Assembly (NCBI GenBank): GCA_964516295.1
Contig: CAZEYT010000008.1
Span: forward strand, 1 to 55,458
Direction of reading: 5' to 3'
DNA: 55,458 bases
DNA from: CAZEYT01 sp964516295
GTDB taxonomy: Bacteria; Verrucomicrobiota; Verrucomicrobiia; Chthoniobacterales; Terrimicrobiaceae
Notes under the pieces: model-generated
The model's input: only the letters and a program-made list of their open reading frames with translations
The model's database searches: none
Told to the model about the DNA's origin: nothing
Position numbers and translations under genes: made by a program
Shown here: positions 8,680-16,544 of the stretch, piece after piece
Numbering within the stretch: the first letter of the stretch is position 1
How the letters are laid out: each line of letters starts with the position of its first letter

Positions 8680-9681
8680 TCAAGACGACGACTGACTTTG
8701 CCCGACGACGATCTCCGAACCGTCGAGCCACTTGCAGTAGGTCTTGACCAAGACATTCGACGTCTCGGTAAGACGCAACTGGATCTGATCCAGGTATTGG
8801 TGGAGGCCGGTGGCGAAGACGGCCTCGATCGTTGTGTAATCGAGATTCGAGCGAAGCATGCCGGCGAGGCGCTCCGCTTCATTGCTAAAGTGGCCGCGCT
8901 CGCACCCCGAAATGCTGTGCAGCGCACGGTCGAGAGCATCCACGCAAAATCGAATCGAGCGCGGGAACGTGTCGTGCAGGATGAGAAATTCTGCGACCTG
9001 CCAGCCCGTGACTTGGCCCCGCGAAATCTTGAGGAACGCTTCCATCGCACTGCAGGAACGGAGGACGGCCATCCACTGCGTGATATCGACGGCTCCCCCC
9101 ACCTGCTCCCCGCTCGGGAGGAGGATGTGATACTTGATGTCGAGCACGCGGGAGGTCGAGTCGGCCCGTTCAAGAAACTTCCCGGCCTGCAGGAACTGCC
9201 AGCCTTCGCCGTGGGTCATTGTGGCATCCGTGATGCCTTGGAACGAGTGAAGGCTGTCGACGAGTTGACGGTAAAAATCGATCGGACTCTCAATGAACGC
9301 CGCGCGCGCCGCCTGGCTGTGGAGATAGAGGTAGAGCCGGTTGAGCTGCTCCCACATTTCGCTCGAGATCTGCTCGCGCACGGTGCGGGCATTTTCGCGA
9401 GCCACGGAAACCGAGGAGAGGATGGAGTTGGGATTCCGCTTCTCAAACGTCACATAAGCCATGACCGCATCGGCGGAAATGGTCTGGTAAATTTCGGTGA
9501 AGAGCTCCTGATCCTCCAGAGTCGCGAGGATGGGTAGCCAGTGCGCCTGCGCGGTGGCTCCATTCTGATCCTCGAAATCCAAGAGCAGCTGGATGTTCAC
9601 GTCCAGAACGCGGGCGCTCGTTTCCGCACGCTCCATGTAGCGGCTCAACCAAAAACACGCATCTGCCACGCGACTCAACAT
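8680..9681 (-). CDS. Alpha-E domain protein (DUF403)
   Basis: 333 residues, almost entirely helical. The N-terminus MLSRVADACFWLSRYMERAE is diagnostic for the alpha-E family. Later LERADSTSRVLDIKYH repeats the same ERA...D pattern, consistent with the internal duplication of the family. The ATG (9681-9679) overlaps the ATP-grasp stop (9677-9675), so translation is coupled. This pair is widely conserved next to a transglutaminase-like protease, and the system is thought to make or process a peptide. No such protease is present here. Confidence 0.9.
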   Translation of the reverse strand: MLSRVADACFWLSRYMERAETSARVLDVNIQLLLDFEDQNGATAQAHWLPILATLEDQELFTEIYQTISADAVMAYVTFEKRNPNSILSSVSVARENARTVREQISSEMWEQLNRLYLYLHSQAARAAFIESPIDFYRQLVDSLHSFQGITDATMTHGEGWQFLQAGKFLERADSTSRVLDIKYHILLPSGEQVGGAVDITQWMAVLRSCSAMEAFLKISRGQVTGWQVAEFLILHDTFPRSIRFCVDALDRALHSISGCERGHFSNEAERLAGMLRSNLDYTTIEAVFATGLHQYLDQIQLRLTETSNVLVKTYCKWLDGSEIVVGQSQSSS

Positions 9682-11129
9682 ACGTCGTCCCCCTCGTCCA
9701 AAATCCAAGTATCCTTGCTCCCGCCGCCTTGCGATGAATTGACGACCAGCGATCCTTTTCGCATGGCAACGCGGGTGAGACCGCCGGGAATGATGACCGT
9801 TTTTTCGCCGGACAGAATGTAGGGCCGAAGGTCGATATGCCGCCCTTCGACAGCTCCGTCGCAGTAGCAGGGCGAGCGTGAAAGCTGAACGACCGGCTGG
9901 GCAACATAGCCGCGCGGATCGGCTATGATTGCCTGACGGAATTTTTCAATGACCTCCTTCGTCGCGTGAGGCCCGATCATCATTCCGTAGCCACCGCTCT
10001 CATTCGCAGCCTTCACCACCAACTCGGGAAGGTGGTCGAGGATGTAGCGACGGTCGGTATCGACCGCGGAGAGATACGTTTCCACATTCGGGAGGATCGG
10101 GTCTTCACCAAGGTAGAATTTGATCATCGCCGGAACGTGATAGTAAGTGACTTTGTCGTCGGCGACACCGGTTCCGAGAGCATTGGCGAGGTTCACATTT
10201 CCGGCGCGATAAGCCTCGACGATGCCCGGCACGCCAAGCACGGAATCTTTTCGAAAGACCGTGGGATCGAGAAAATCGTCATCGATGCGGCGGTAAATGA
10301 CATCGACCGGTTTGAGCCCCTTGGTCGTCTTCATGAAGACCTTGGAGTTCTCCACCACCAGATCCTGCCCGACCACAATTTCGATGCCCATTGAGCGGGC
10401 GAGGAACGAGTGTTCGAAGTAGGCGGAATTATAAATGCCGGGCGAAAGAACGACGACGGTGGGGTCCGGGTTACCGTTCGGAGCGACGTGGCGGAGAGCG
10501 GCAAGAAGTTCCTGCGGGTAGCGGTCCACCGGGCGCACACCGTAGCGGCTGAAAAGCTTGGGGAAAACGCGCTTCATGGCCTGGCGGTTCTCCAGCAAGT
10601 AGGAAACCCCCGAGGGACACCGGCCATTGTCCTCGAGCACCATATATCGCCCATCGGCCCCGCGGATCAGATCCGTGCCGCAGATGTGGATGTAGATATT
10701 TTTCGGAACATCAAACCCAACTAGTTCCGGCCGGAAGTGCTTGGCGCTGCGGATGATTTCTTCCGGGATGATTCCCTCCCGCACAATGCGCTGGTCGTGG
10801 TAGATGTCGTGGAGAAAGAGATTCAGCGCGGTGAGCCGCTGGACGAGTCCGCGCTCGATTTGCTCCCACTCGGCCGCCGGGATGATGCGCGGGATGAGGT
10901 CGAAGGGCATGATGCGCTCCGTGCCTTCGTCGCCACTGTAAACCGTAAAGGTGATGCCTTGGTTGAGGTAGGATTTTTCGGCAAGGAGACGCTTGCGGTC
11001 AAATTCCGCCGGTTCCATTTCCGAGAAGCGTTGGAGGAGGAGTTCGTAGTGCGGACGAACGGAGCCGTCCGGCCCGAACATCTCGTCAAAAAATCCACCC
11101 GATTCGTATTGTTCGAAGAGTCCCTGCAT
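9675..11129 (-). CDS. Circularly permuted ATP-grasp protein (DUF404/DUF407)
   Basis: 484 residues from ATG 11129; a TTG at 11141 would add four. The sequence matches the circularly permuted ATP-grasp type: PHYELLLQRF near the start, LFLHDIYHDQRI, YMVLEDNGRCPSGVSYLLENR, VIYRRIDDDFLDP, and the C-terminal ATP-grasp core VVKAANESGGYGMMIGP followed by VAQPVV and DLRPYIL. The family is predicted to form amide bonds using ATP in partnership with alpha-E proteins. It lies 50 bp behind a GNAT gene in a leftward cluster and overlaps the alpha-E gene. Confidence 0.92.
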   Translation of the reverse strand: MQGLFEQYESGGFFDEMFGPDGSVRPHYELLLQRFSEMEPAEFDRKRLLAEKSYLNQGITFTVYSGDEGTERIMPFDLIPRIIPAAEWEQIERGLVQRLTALNLFLHDIYHDQRIVREGIIPEEIIRSAKHFRPELVGFDVPKNIYIHICGTDLIRGADGRYMVLEDNGRCPSGVSYLLENRQAMKRVFPKLFSRYGVRPVDRYPQELLAALRHVAPNGNPDPTVVVLSPGIYNSAYFEHSFLARSMGIEIVVGQDLVVENSKVFMKTTKGLKPVDVIYRRIDDDFLDPTVFRKDSVLGVPGIVEAYRAGNVNLANALGTGVADDKVTYYHVPAMIKFYLGEDPILPNVETYLSAVDTDRRYILDHLPELVVKAANESGGYGMMIGPHATKEVIEKFRQAIIADPRGYVAQPVVQLSRSPCYCDGAVEGRHIDLRPYILSGEKTVIIPGGLTRVAMRKGSLVVNSSQGGGSKDTWILDEGDDVC

Positions 11130-11180
11130 CCAGTGGCGCAACGTCGCAAAGAGCGGCGAGGATGAAAAGAGGAAAATCGA

Positions 11181-11699
11181 TCAGGCCTCGCGGGCCTTGA
11201 TCGGATCGGTCTCCAGCGGGTGAGAACGTCCGCCGAATTTCGGATAGACGAAGCGCGCCGAGATGGAATTTCCACGGGTGATGCCGCGTGCGGTTGAAAC
11301 GCCGTGCTCGCGCAAAAACACCAGAGACGCCTGAAGGAGAGCGGAACCGAGACCGCGGTTGCGATACTCGTGCAAAACGCACGGGCCGGTCACCAGATGA
11401 TTCGACGCTTCAATGGCAACGTCCATATGCGACGTCCCGATAATCCGCGCCCCATGGAGAAGCACCACACATGGCGGCTCGGCGGCCTCGAAGGCGGTGC
11501 CGATCAATGTGCCGAATTTCTCGGTAAGCGCACGGGTCACGTCGCCCCACGCCGGGTCCATGGAAAACGCGCTGAGAACGGCTTTTTTGACCACTTCCTC
11601 ATCGTCCTTGCGGGCGGGACGGATCGACAGCGGTGATAGCGCCTCGCCGACTTCGGATACGCCGGACGTCTTCCACTCAAAACTCAACCAGGAAATCAT
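11181..11699 (-). CDS. GNAT family N-acetyltransferase
   Basis: 172 residues from ATG 11699. The acetyl-CoA pyrophosphate loop is HEYRNRGLGSALLQASL (R/Q-x-x-G-x-G/A type), with a preceding beta-strand pair (VVLLHGARIIGTSHMDVAI) and the C-terminal strand ARGITRGNSISARFVYPKFGG. This is a small soluble acetyltransferase of unknown substrate. It sits between a 29-residue membrane peptide gene and the ATP-grasp/alpha-E pair, all leftward and closely spaced, so cotranscription is likely. Whether it modifies the product of that pair is open. Confidence 0.8.
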   Translation of the reverse strand: MISWLSFEWKTSGVSEVGEALSPLSIRPARKDDEEVVKKAVLSAFSMDPAWGDVTRALTEKFGTLIGTAFEAAEPPCVVLLHGARIIGTSHMDVAIEASNHLVTGPCVLHEYRNRGLGSALLQASLVFLREHGVSTARGITRGNSISARFVYPKFGGRSHPLETDPIKAREA

Positions 11700-11724
11700 G
11701 AAACCTCGACGGTTGTAAAACCGG

Positions 11725-11814
11725 TCAGGAAACCCCCTGGTCGTCGCGGCTGACCCACCAGACGCATCCGAGGATCAACAACGAGAGAATAGAGAAGGCC
11801 GAGAGTGTGAGCAT
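11725..11814 (-). CDS. 29-residue single-pass membrane peptide
   Basis: ATG 11814 to TGA 11727-11725. The peptide has a hydrophobic segment MLTLSAFSILSLLILGCVWW followed by a short polar tail ending DDQGVS. This is the layout of a small bitopic membrane protein with its C-terminus probably in the cytoplasm. It ends 25 bp upstream of the GNAT start, on the same strand. No strong ribosome-binding site is visible. Proposed from hydrophobicity, clean start/stop and position, not from a known family. Confidence 0.45.
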   Translation of the reverse strand: MLTLSAFSILSLLILGCVWWVSRDDQGVS

Positions 11815-11883
11815 AGATTGCGCGCCGCGGAATCCCAAGTTTTTGACATGGAGTCAACAACAAATCGCGCCAAGGTGCGCCTT

Positions 11884-12333
11884 TCACGGCAGTCGAACGC
11901 CGAAAAAATCCAGAAAAACTCCGCGATAAACATCGCGTTTGATCGGCGGCACCCAGGCGATTCGAAAATCGCGGGGATCGATCCAACGGAATGCGCGGAA
12001 TTCTTTTTGATCGAGATGGAACTCGTGATCGGGCCCGCCGAGAAACTCCGCGAGAAAGTAAGTCTGTTCCTGCCCGTCGCATCCTTCTTTGCGAAAACCG
12101 GGCCGGAACTCGTAACGGTAGGGACCTTTGTAACTCAGAATGCGATAATCCTCCGGTCCGAGCGAAATCTCCTCGCTAACCTCCCGGCGCAGGGCCTGCA
12201 CGGCGGTTTCGCCGGGTTGGACGCCACCCTGCGGAAACTGCCAGCCACTGGCAAAATCGCACCGCTCACAGACGAGGATTTGCCCGCCGGATCGCGTGAG
12301 AATCAGAGCCACATTGGGACGGTATCGCAACAT
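11884..12333 (-). CDS. Nudix hydrolase, RppH-like
   Basis: 149 residues from ATG 12333. The N-terminus YRPNVALILTRSGGQILVCER and WQFPQGGVQPGET are the RppH/diadenosine polyphosphatase pattern. The Nudix box is GGVQPGETAVQALRREVSEE followed by ISL. All Glu metal ligands are present, but the Gly expected near the end of the box is Ser. The likely role is removal of pyrophosphate from 5'-triphosphate RNA or hydrolysis of dinucleoside polyphosphates. It heads the leftward cluster. Its start is about 70 bp from the rightward exported protein gene. Confidence 0.85.
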   Translation of the reverse strand: MLRYRPNVALILTRSGGQILVCERCDFASGWQFPQGGVQPGETAVQALRREVSEEISLGPEDYRILSYKGPYRYEFRPGFRKEGCDGQEQTYFLAEFLGGPDHEFHLDQKEFRAFRWIDPRDFRIAWVPPIKRDVYRGVFLDFFGVRLP

Positions 12334-12403
12334 CAGGATTCGACCCTACACGAAAGTCGTGCCCGAGACCAACTGGAAGCTTGTCAGCGCCGCTGCCGCG
12401 GGG

Positions 12404-12931
12404 GTGAATGGCAGGGTGACTCGTCTCCTCTATCTTTGGGTCGTCGCCAGCTTGGGTCTCGGCGGCGGTCGCCTCGCGGCTCAAACTCCCTCCCCCACCC
12501 CCGATGGTGCCCCGACGAATCGGGGCGTGTGGCGGGCCGAGTTGCCCGGCGGGACTTACATCGTCTCGCTCGGGTCCATTACGTCTTTGAGCATGCATGA
12601 ATACGTGGTGGACGGTGCCGCGCGGGTCACCGAAGTCAGCATCGATACCGTCGGCTCGGTGCAGGCCCGCTTTTATTTTCTCGAGCCAAACGTCCCTCAA
12701 GCCCCCGGCGGCATCGGGCAATCGACGATCAATTTTGTGCAGGAGAAACTCACCGAGGGGGCTGAGCGGAGCGGGACGGACGCTTGGAAAAAGGTCGTGA
12801 AGAAATATCCCGAGGCCACGCATGCGCACACCGTGGAATACCGCCTCGACTCCAAGGAATCTCTCACCGCGCTTTTCAAAAATGCCGAAACCGCCTGGCT
12901 GCGCGGACGGGGGGATACATTCAAGCCTTGA
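12404..12931 (+). CDS. Exported protein of unknown function
   Basis: About 175 residues from GTG 12404. GTG 12416 is an alternative, and an ATG at 12296 would put the signal sequence internally. A signal peptide is evident: TRLLYLWVVASLGLGGGRLAAQ, with AAQ as cleavage site, then a Pro/Thr-rich linker. The mature part has beta strands (GTYIVSLGSITSLSMHEYVV; TEVSIDTVGSVQARFYFLEP) and a C-terminal helix. No family recognised. Its TGA stop (12929-12931) overlaps a TTG start for purF, linking an envelope protein to a purine gene. Confidence 0.6.
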   Translation: MNGRVTRLLYLWVVASLGLGGGRLAAQTPSPTPDGAPTNRGVWRAELPGGTYIVSLGSITSLSMHEYVVDGAARVTEVSIDTVGSVQARFYFLEPNVPQAPGGIGQSTINFVQEKLTEGAERSGTDAWKKVVKKYPEATHAHTVEYRLDSKESLTALFKNAETAWLRGRGDTFKP

Positions 12932-14424
12932 ACGACACCGAAAGTCCGGCGAAGGTTCCGCCTCGTCAACCGCCTTACGTTTTGTCCAGCAAACACAAAC
13001 CCACTCATGAATGCGGCGTCTTCGCCGTCTTCGGACACCCGGACGCCGCCCTTCTCACCTACTACGGCCTGTTTGCGCTACAGCACCGCGGACAGGAAAG
13101 CGCGGGCATCGTTTCCGCAAAGGGATCCGAGCGAGCCTTCCAAGCGCACAAAGGCATGGGGCTGGTCGCCCAGGTTTTTCCGATGGACGAGCTCGATCGC
13201 CTTGCCGGCACGCGTGCCATCGGACACGTCCGTTACTCGACAACCGGATCGAGCACCCGAAAAAACGCGCAGCCGTTTGTGGTCGACACCGCCCGGGGTC
13301 AACTGGCCATCGCGCACAATGGAAATCTCGTCAACGCTGCCTCGCTGCGGTCCGAATTGGAGGCCCGCGGCTCGATTTTCCAAACCACTGTCGACAGCGA
13401 GATCGTTCTGCATCTTCTCGCACAACCTCACGGGGCCGGCGGCGGCCTGGCCGCGCTCCGGCGGTTGGAGGGCGCTTTTTCCATCGTGCTCATGGGCGAA
13501 CGCGAGATCATCGGATTCCGCGATCCGCACGGCTTCCGGCCGCTTTGCATCGGAAAGGTCGACGGGGCCTATGTTCTCGCCTCGGAAAGCTGCGCCTTTG
13601 ATCTCATCCATGCAGAATTCATCCGCGACGTCGAGCCCGGCGAGGTTGTCATCATCGACAACAACGGCCTCCGTAGCGAATGGCCGTTCAAAAAAGGCCG
13701 CAGCGCCTTTTGCATTTTCGAATACGTATACTTTGCGCGACCGGACAGCAATGTCGGTGGCGTGAATGTGAGCAAGGTTCGCGTGGAGATGGGCCGCGAA
13801 CTCGCCCGGCGGCATCCGGTCGAGGCCGATCTCGTGGTGCCCGTCCCCGACTCCGGCATCTATGCCGCGCTGGGGTTTTCGGAGGAACTCGGCATTCCCT
13901 ACTACCCGGCCTTTGTCCGCAACCACTACATCGGCCGGACGTTTATCCAGCCGACTCAGCTCATCCGTGACTTCAATGTCCGCGTGAAGCTCAACCTCAT
14001 CCGCGAGGCGGTCGAAGGCAAGCGTGTGGTGGTGGTGGATGATTCCATCGTCCGCGGCACGACCGCCCGAACCCGCGTGGTGAACCTCCGCGAGAATGGC
14101 GCGAAAGAAGTTCATATGCGGATCAGTTGTCCACCGCACAAATATGCGTGTTTTTACGGCATCGATTTTCCCGATCCCGAAAAACTCATCGCCAACCAAT
14201 GCACCGATGAGGAAATCTGCAAATACCTCGGCGCGGACTCGATTGGGTACTTGGACGTCGATGGAATGGTACGGGCCACCGGGCAGGAAGAGAACCGCTT
14301 TTGCATGGCCTGTTTCAACGGCGACTACCCGGTGCCGTTCGACGCCAGCTTCGACAAATTGATCATGGAAAAACGCCGCGAGACCGCGCGTCTCCTCGAA
14401 TCGGCCGATCACCGACTTTTGTAA
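12928..14424 (+). CDS. purF: Amidophosphoribosyltransferase
   Basis: 498 residues from TTG 12928. This codon overlaps the previous stop (TTGA) and has a GGGGGGA Shine-Dalgarno-like run 12-18 bp upstream; TTG 12982 is a later alternative. It catalyses the first committed step of purine synthesis, PRPP + Gln to phosphoribosylamine. The N-terminal glutaminase has the catalytic Cys after a propeptide (HECGVFAVFG), then LQHRGQESAGI and HNGNLVN. The phosphoribosyltransferase signature is VVVVDDSIVRGTTARTR. CMACFNGDYPVPF near the C-terminus matches the Fe-S ligands of the B. subtilis-type enzyme, so an oxygen-sensitive cluster is likely. Confidence 0.97.
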   Translation: MNDTESPAKVPPRQPPYVLSSKHKPTHECGVFAVFGHPDAALLTYYGLFALQHRGQESAGIVSAKGSERAFQAHKGMGLVAQVFPMDELDRLAGTRAIGHVRYSTTGSSTRKNAQPFVVDTARGQLAIAHNGNLVNAASLRSELEARGSIFQTTVDSEIVLHLLAQPHGAGGGLAALRRLEGAFSIVLMGEREIIGFRDPHGFRPLCIGKVDGAYVLASESCAFDLIHAEFIRDVEPGEVVIIDNNGLRSEWPFKKGRSAFCIFEYVYFARPDSNVGGVNVSKVRVEMGRELARRHPVEADLVVPVPDSGIYAALGFSEELGIPYYPAFVRNHYIGRTFIQPTQLIRDFNVRVKLNLIREAVEGKRVVVVDDSIVRGTTARTRVVNLRENGAKEVHMRISCPPHKYACFYGIDFPDPEKLIANQCTDEEICKYLGADSIGYLDVDGMVRATGQEENRFCMACFNGDYPVPFDASFDKLIMEKRRETARLLESADHRLL

Positions 14425-15446
14425 TGACCAAGAAAAAGCAAAAAGCCTACGCCGCAGCGGGCGTGGATGTTGACCTCGGCAACCGCGTCAAAAAAGGCAT
14501 TCATCAACTCGTTCAATCCACCCACGGCCCGGAGGTCCTTGGAAAAATCGGGGGCTTCGGGGGACTCTTCCGTCCCGACTTTCGCGGCCTGCGCGAGCCG
14601 GTGCTGGTCTCGAGCGTCGATGGCGTCGGCACGAAACTCAAAATCGCCTTCGCGACCGGCCGCCACGACACGATCGGGCAGGATTTGGTGAACCACTGCA
14701 TCAACGACATCGCCGTCATTGGCGCACGGCCCCTGTTTTTTCTCGATTACATCGCGGGCGAACGCCTTGATCCCGCGGTCTTTCGCGAAGTCCTGCGCGG
14801 CTTTTCGAAGGCTTGCCGCGTCGGCGGTTGCGCGTTGATCGGCGGCGAAACCGCACAGATGCCCGGCATGTATCGGCCAGAGGAATACGATGTCGCGGGG
14901 ACAATCGTCGGAGTGGTCGACCGTCCGCGCCTGCTCGACGGATCAAAAATCCGTCCGGGTGACGCACTCATCGGCCTCAAGGGCAACGGTCTGCACACGA
15001 ACGGCTACTCGCTCGCTCGCAAGGTCCTGCTGGAAAAAATGGGACTCTCGCTGGCAAAGCCCGCCCCGGGCATGAAGAATCCGCTCGGCCAGGAATTGCT
15101 CCGCGTGCATCCAAACTATCAACCGCTCATGGGATCACTCCCGCAGGGCCTCCTGCGCGGTGCCGCCCACATCACCGGCGGCGGGCTTCTGGACAACCTG
15201 CCGCGGGTTCTCCCCGTCGGTTGCCGCGCGCAGATCGACAAGACCTCGTGGAAGATCCCGCCTATCTTTGATCTCATCCGCTACGGTGGCGACGTGTCCG
15301 AGATGGAGATGTATCAGGTTTTCAATATGGGCATCGGCATGGTGCTCGTCGTCCCCAAGGCCCGGACGGAAGAAGCCCTCGGTCTCACACGCGGAATTCG
15401 CATCGGCACGATTGTCGAGGGACCGCAGGACGTCGTTATCGTCTGA
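14424..15446 (+). CDS. purM: Phosphoribosylformylglycinamidine cyclo-ligase (AIR synthetase)
   Basis: 340 residues. The ATG shares its A with the purF stop (TAATG at 14422-14426). It closes the imidazole ring of AIR with ATP in the purine pathway. Signatures are YAAAGVDVDLGNRVK, SSVDGVGTKLKIA, the NDI/ARPLFFLDYIA strand, ALIGGETAQMPGMY and HITGGGLLDNLPRVLP. Length is normal for the family. purF-purM coupling is a common purine operon arrangement. The other pur genes are elsewhere, apart from purB at 32.6 kb. Confidence 0.97.
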   Translation: MTKKKQKAYAAAGVDVDLGNRVKKGIHQLVQSTHGPEVLGKIGGFGGLFRPDFRGLREPVLVSSVDGVGTKLKIAFATGRHDTIGQDLVNHCINDIAVIGARPLFFLDYIAGERLDPAVFREVLRGFSKACRVGGCALIGGETAQMPGMYRPEEYDVAGTIVGVVDRPRLLDGSKIRPGDALIGLKGNGLHTNGYSLARKVLLEKMGLSLAKPAPGMKNPLGQELLRVHPNYQPLMGSLPQGLLRGAAHITGGGLLDNLPRVLPVGCRAQIDKTSWKIPPIFDLIRYGGDVSEMEMYQVFNMGIGMVLVVPKARTEEALGLTRGIRIGTIVEGPQDVVIV

Positions 15447-15495
15447 TGAAAGAGTTTCCCCATCGCCGGCGATTGTGCTAAGGCGGGGAATCCCT

Positions 15496-16482
15496 GTGAA
15501 ACTCTGGAATCGAAAACCCGCTCTGGGACTCGGCATTGGCGTCGGTCTCCTGGGAGCTGTTGCGCTCGCTGTCCGCTACGGCCTGCGGCGCGCGGCGCGG
15601 GAACCCATCCCCGACAATATCTCGCCGGCGATCTTCGCCACCCGCGTCGCGCAGACGCGGCATGGGGAAATGATTTATCACGTCTCAGGAGCGGGCTCCC
15701 CCCTTGTCTTCCTGCACGGGATTTTTCTGGGGGCATCTTCCTACGAGTGGTCAAAGATCTACCCGCGCTTTGCCGCGAAGCATGAGGTGATCGTACCCGA
15801 TCTCATCGGTTTCGGCGAATCGGAGCGTCCGTCCACGACAATGGATGCGACCGATTACGCCGCGAGCCTCGCGGATTTCCTGCACGAAGCGAGTCCGGGC
15901 GAACGCCCGGTCGTCATTGCCAGCGGCCTCACCGCGGGGATTGCTTTGCTCCTCGCCGCCATGCACCCGGAGAGCGTCTCGCGGCTCATTCTGCTTCTGC
16001 CGACCGGGCTCCGCGAGTCGGGCAACTGGCGCGCGATGGGCATGCAGGCGCTCAGCGGCATGCCGGGAATCAATCGCTTTGTCTATCGCAACTACCTTGC
16101 GCGCACCTCGTTCATCCGCGGCTGGCTCTCGCGATTCGCGCTGTCGGATCCGACCCGCCTCACCGACGAGATGGTTCACATCCTCTCCACCTGTGCGCAT
16201 CAATATGGGGCCGAGCACGCGATTTTGGGATTCCTTCGCGGACGGCTGGCGTTTGACATCGAGGAGCGCCTCACCGATGTCGCCGTTCCGGTCGATATCC
16301 TCTGGCCCGAAAAGGCGTCCGGGTTTTCTCCGGAAAGCGGGGCCTCGCTCTGCCGCAAACTCGCGCGCTCCGGCTTCGAAATCGTGCCCGATGCCGGTGT
16401 TCTCGCCGCGTTGGAAGTTCCCGATCCACTCACTGCGACGATTGAGCGCCTCCTCGACGCGCGCCTGCACCCGGTGCCGTGA
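15496..16482 (+). CDS. Membrane-anchored alpha/beta-hydrolase fold protein, catalytic triad apparently lost
   Basis: 328 residues from GTG 15496, with GGGGA six bases upstream. One N-terminal membrane segment (LGLGIGVGLLGAVALAV) is followed by an alpha/beta-hydrolase core. The oxyanion HG motif (FLHGIFLGAS) and the DLIGFGESERP strand-turn are present. At the nucleophile elbow, G-x-S-x-G is replaced by GLTAG (Thr about residue 146). The expected His near the C-terminus is Val (DAGVLAALEVPD, residue ~302), and the acid loop (LWPEKASG) has no Asp. A scaffold or ligand-binding role is more likely than hydrolysis, though Thr nucleophiles cannot be excluded. It is 49 bp behind purM. Confidence 0.75.
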   Translation: MKLWNRKPALGLGIGVGLLGAVALAVRYGLRRAAREPIPDNISPAIFATRVAQTRHGEMIYHVSGAGSPLVFLHGIFLGASSYEWSKIYPRFAAKHEVIVPDLIGFGESERPSTTMDATDYAASLADFLHEASPGERPVVIASGLTAGIALLLAAMHPESVSRLILLLPTGLRESGNWRAMGMQALSGMPGINRFVYRNYLARTSFIRGWLSRFALSDPTRLTDEMVHILSTCAHQYGAEHAILGFLRGRLAFDIEERLTDVAVPVDILWPEKASGFSPESGASLCRKLARSGFEIVPDAGVLAALEVPDPLTATIERLLDARLHPVP

Positions 16483-16544
16483 AATTTCTCACACTTTCTT
16501 TGTCTTTGTCCGGGCCGGTGTGCTAAGAGCCTGAAGATTCCCGA

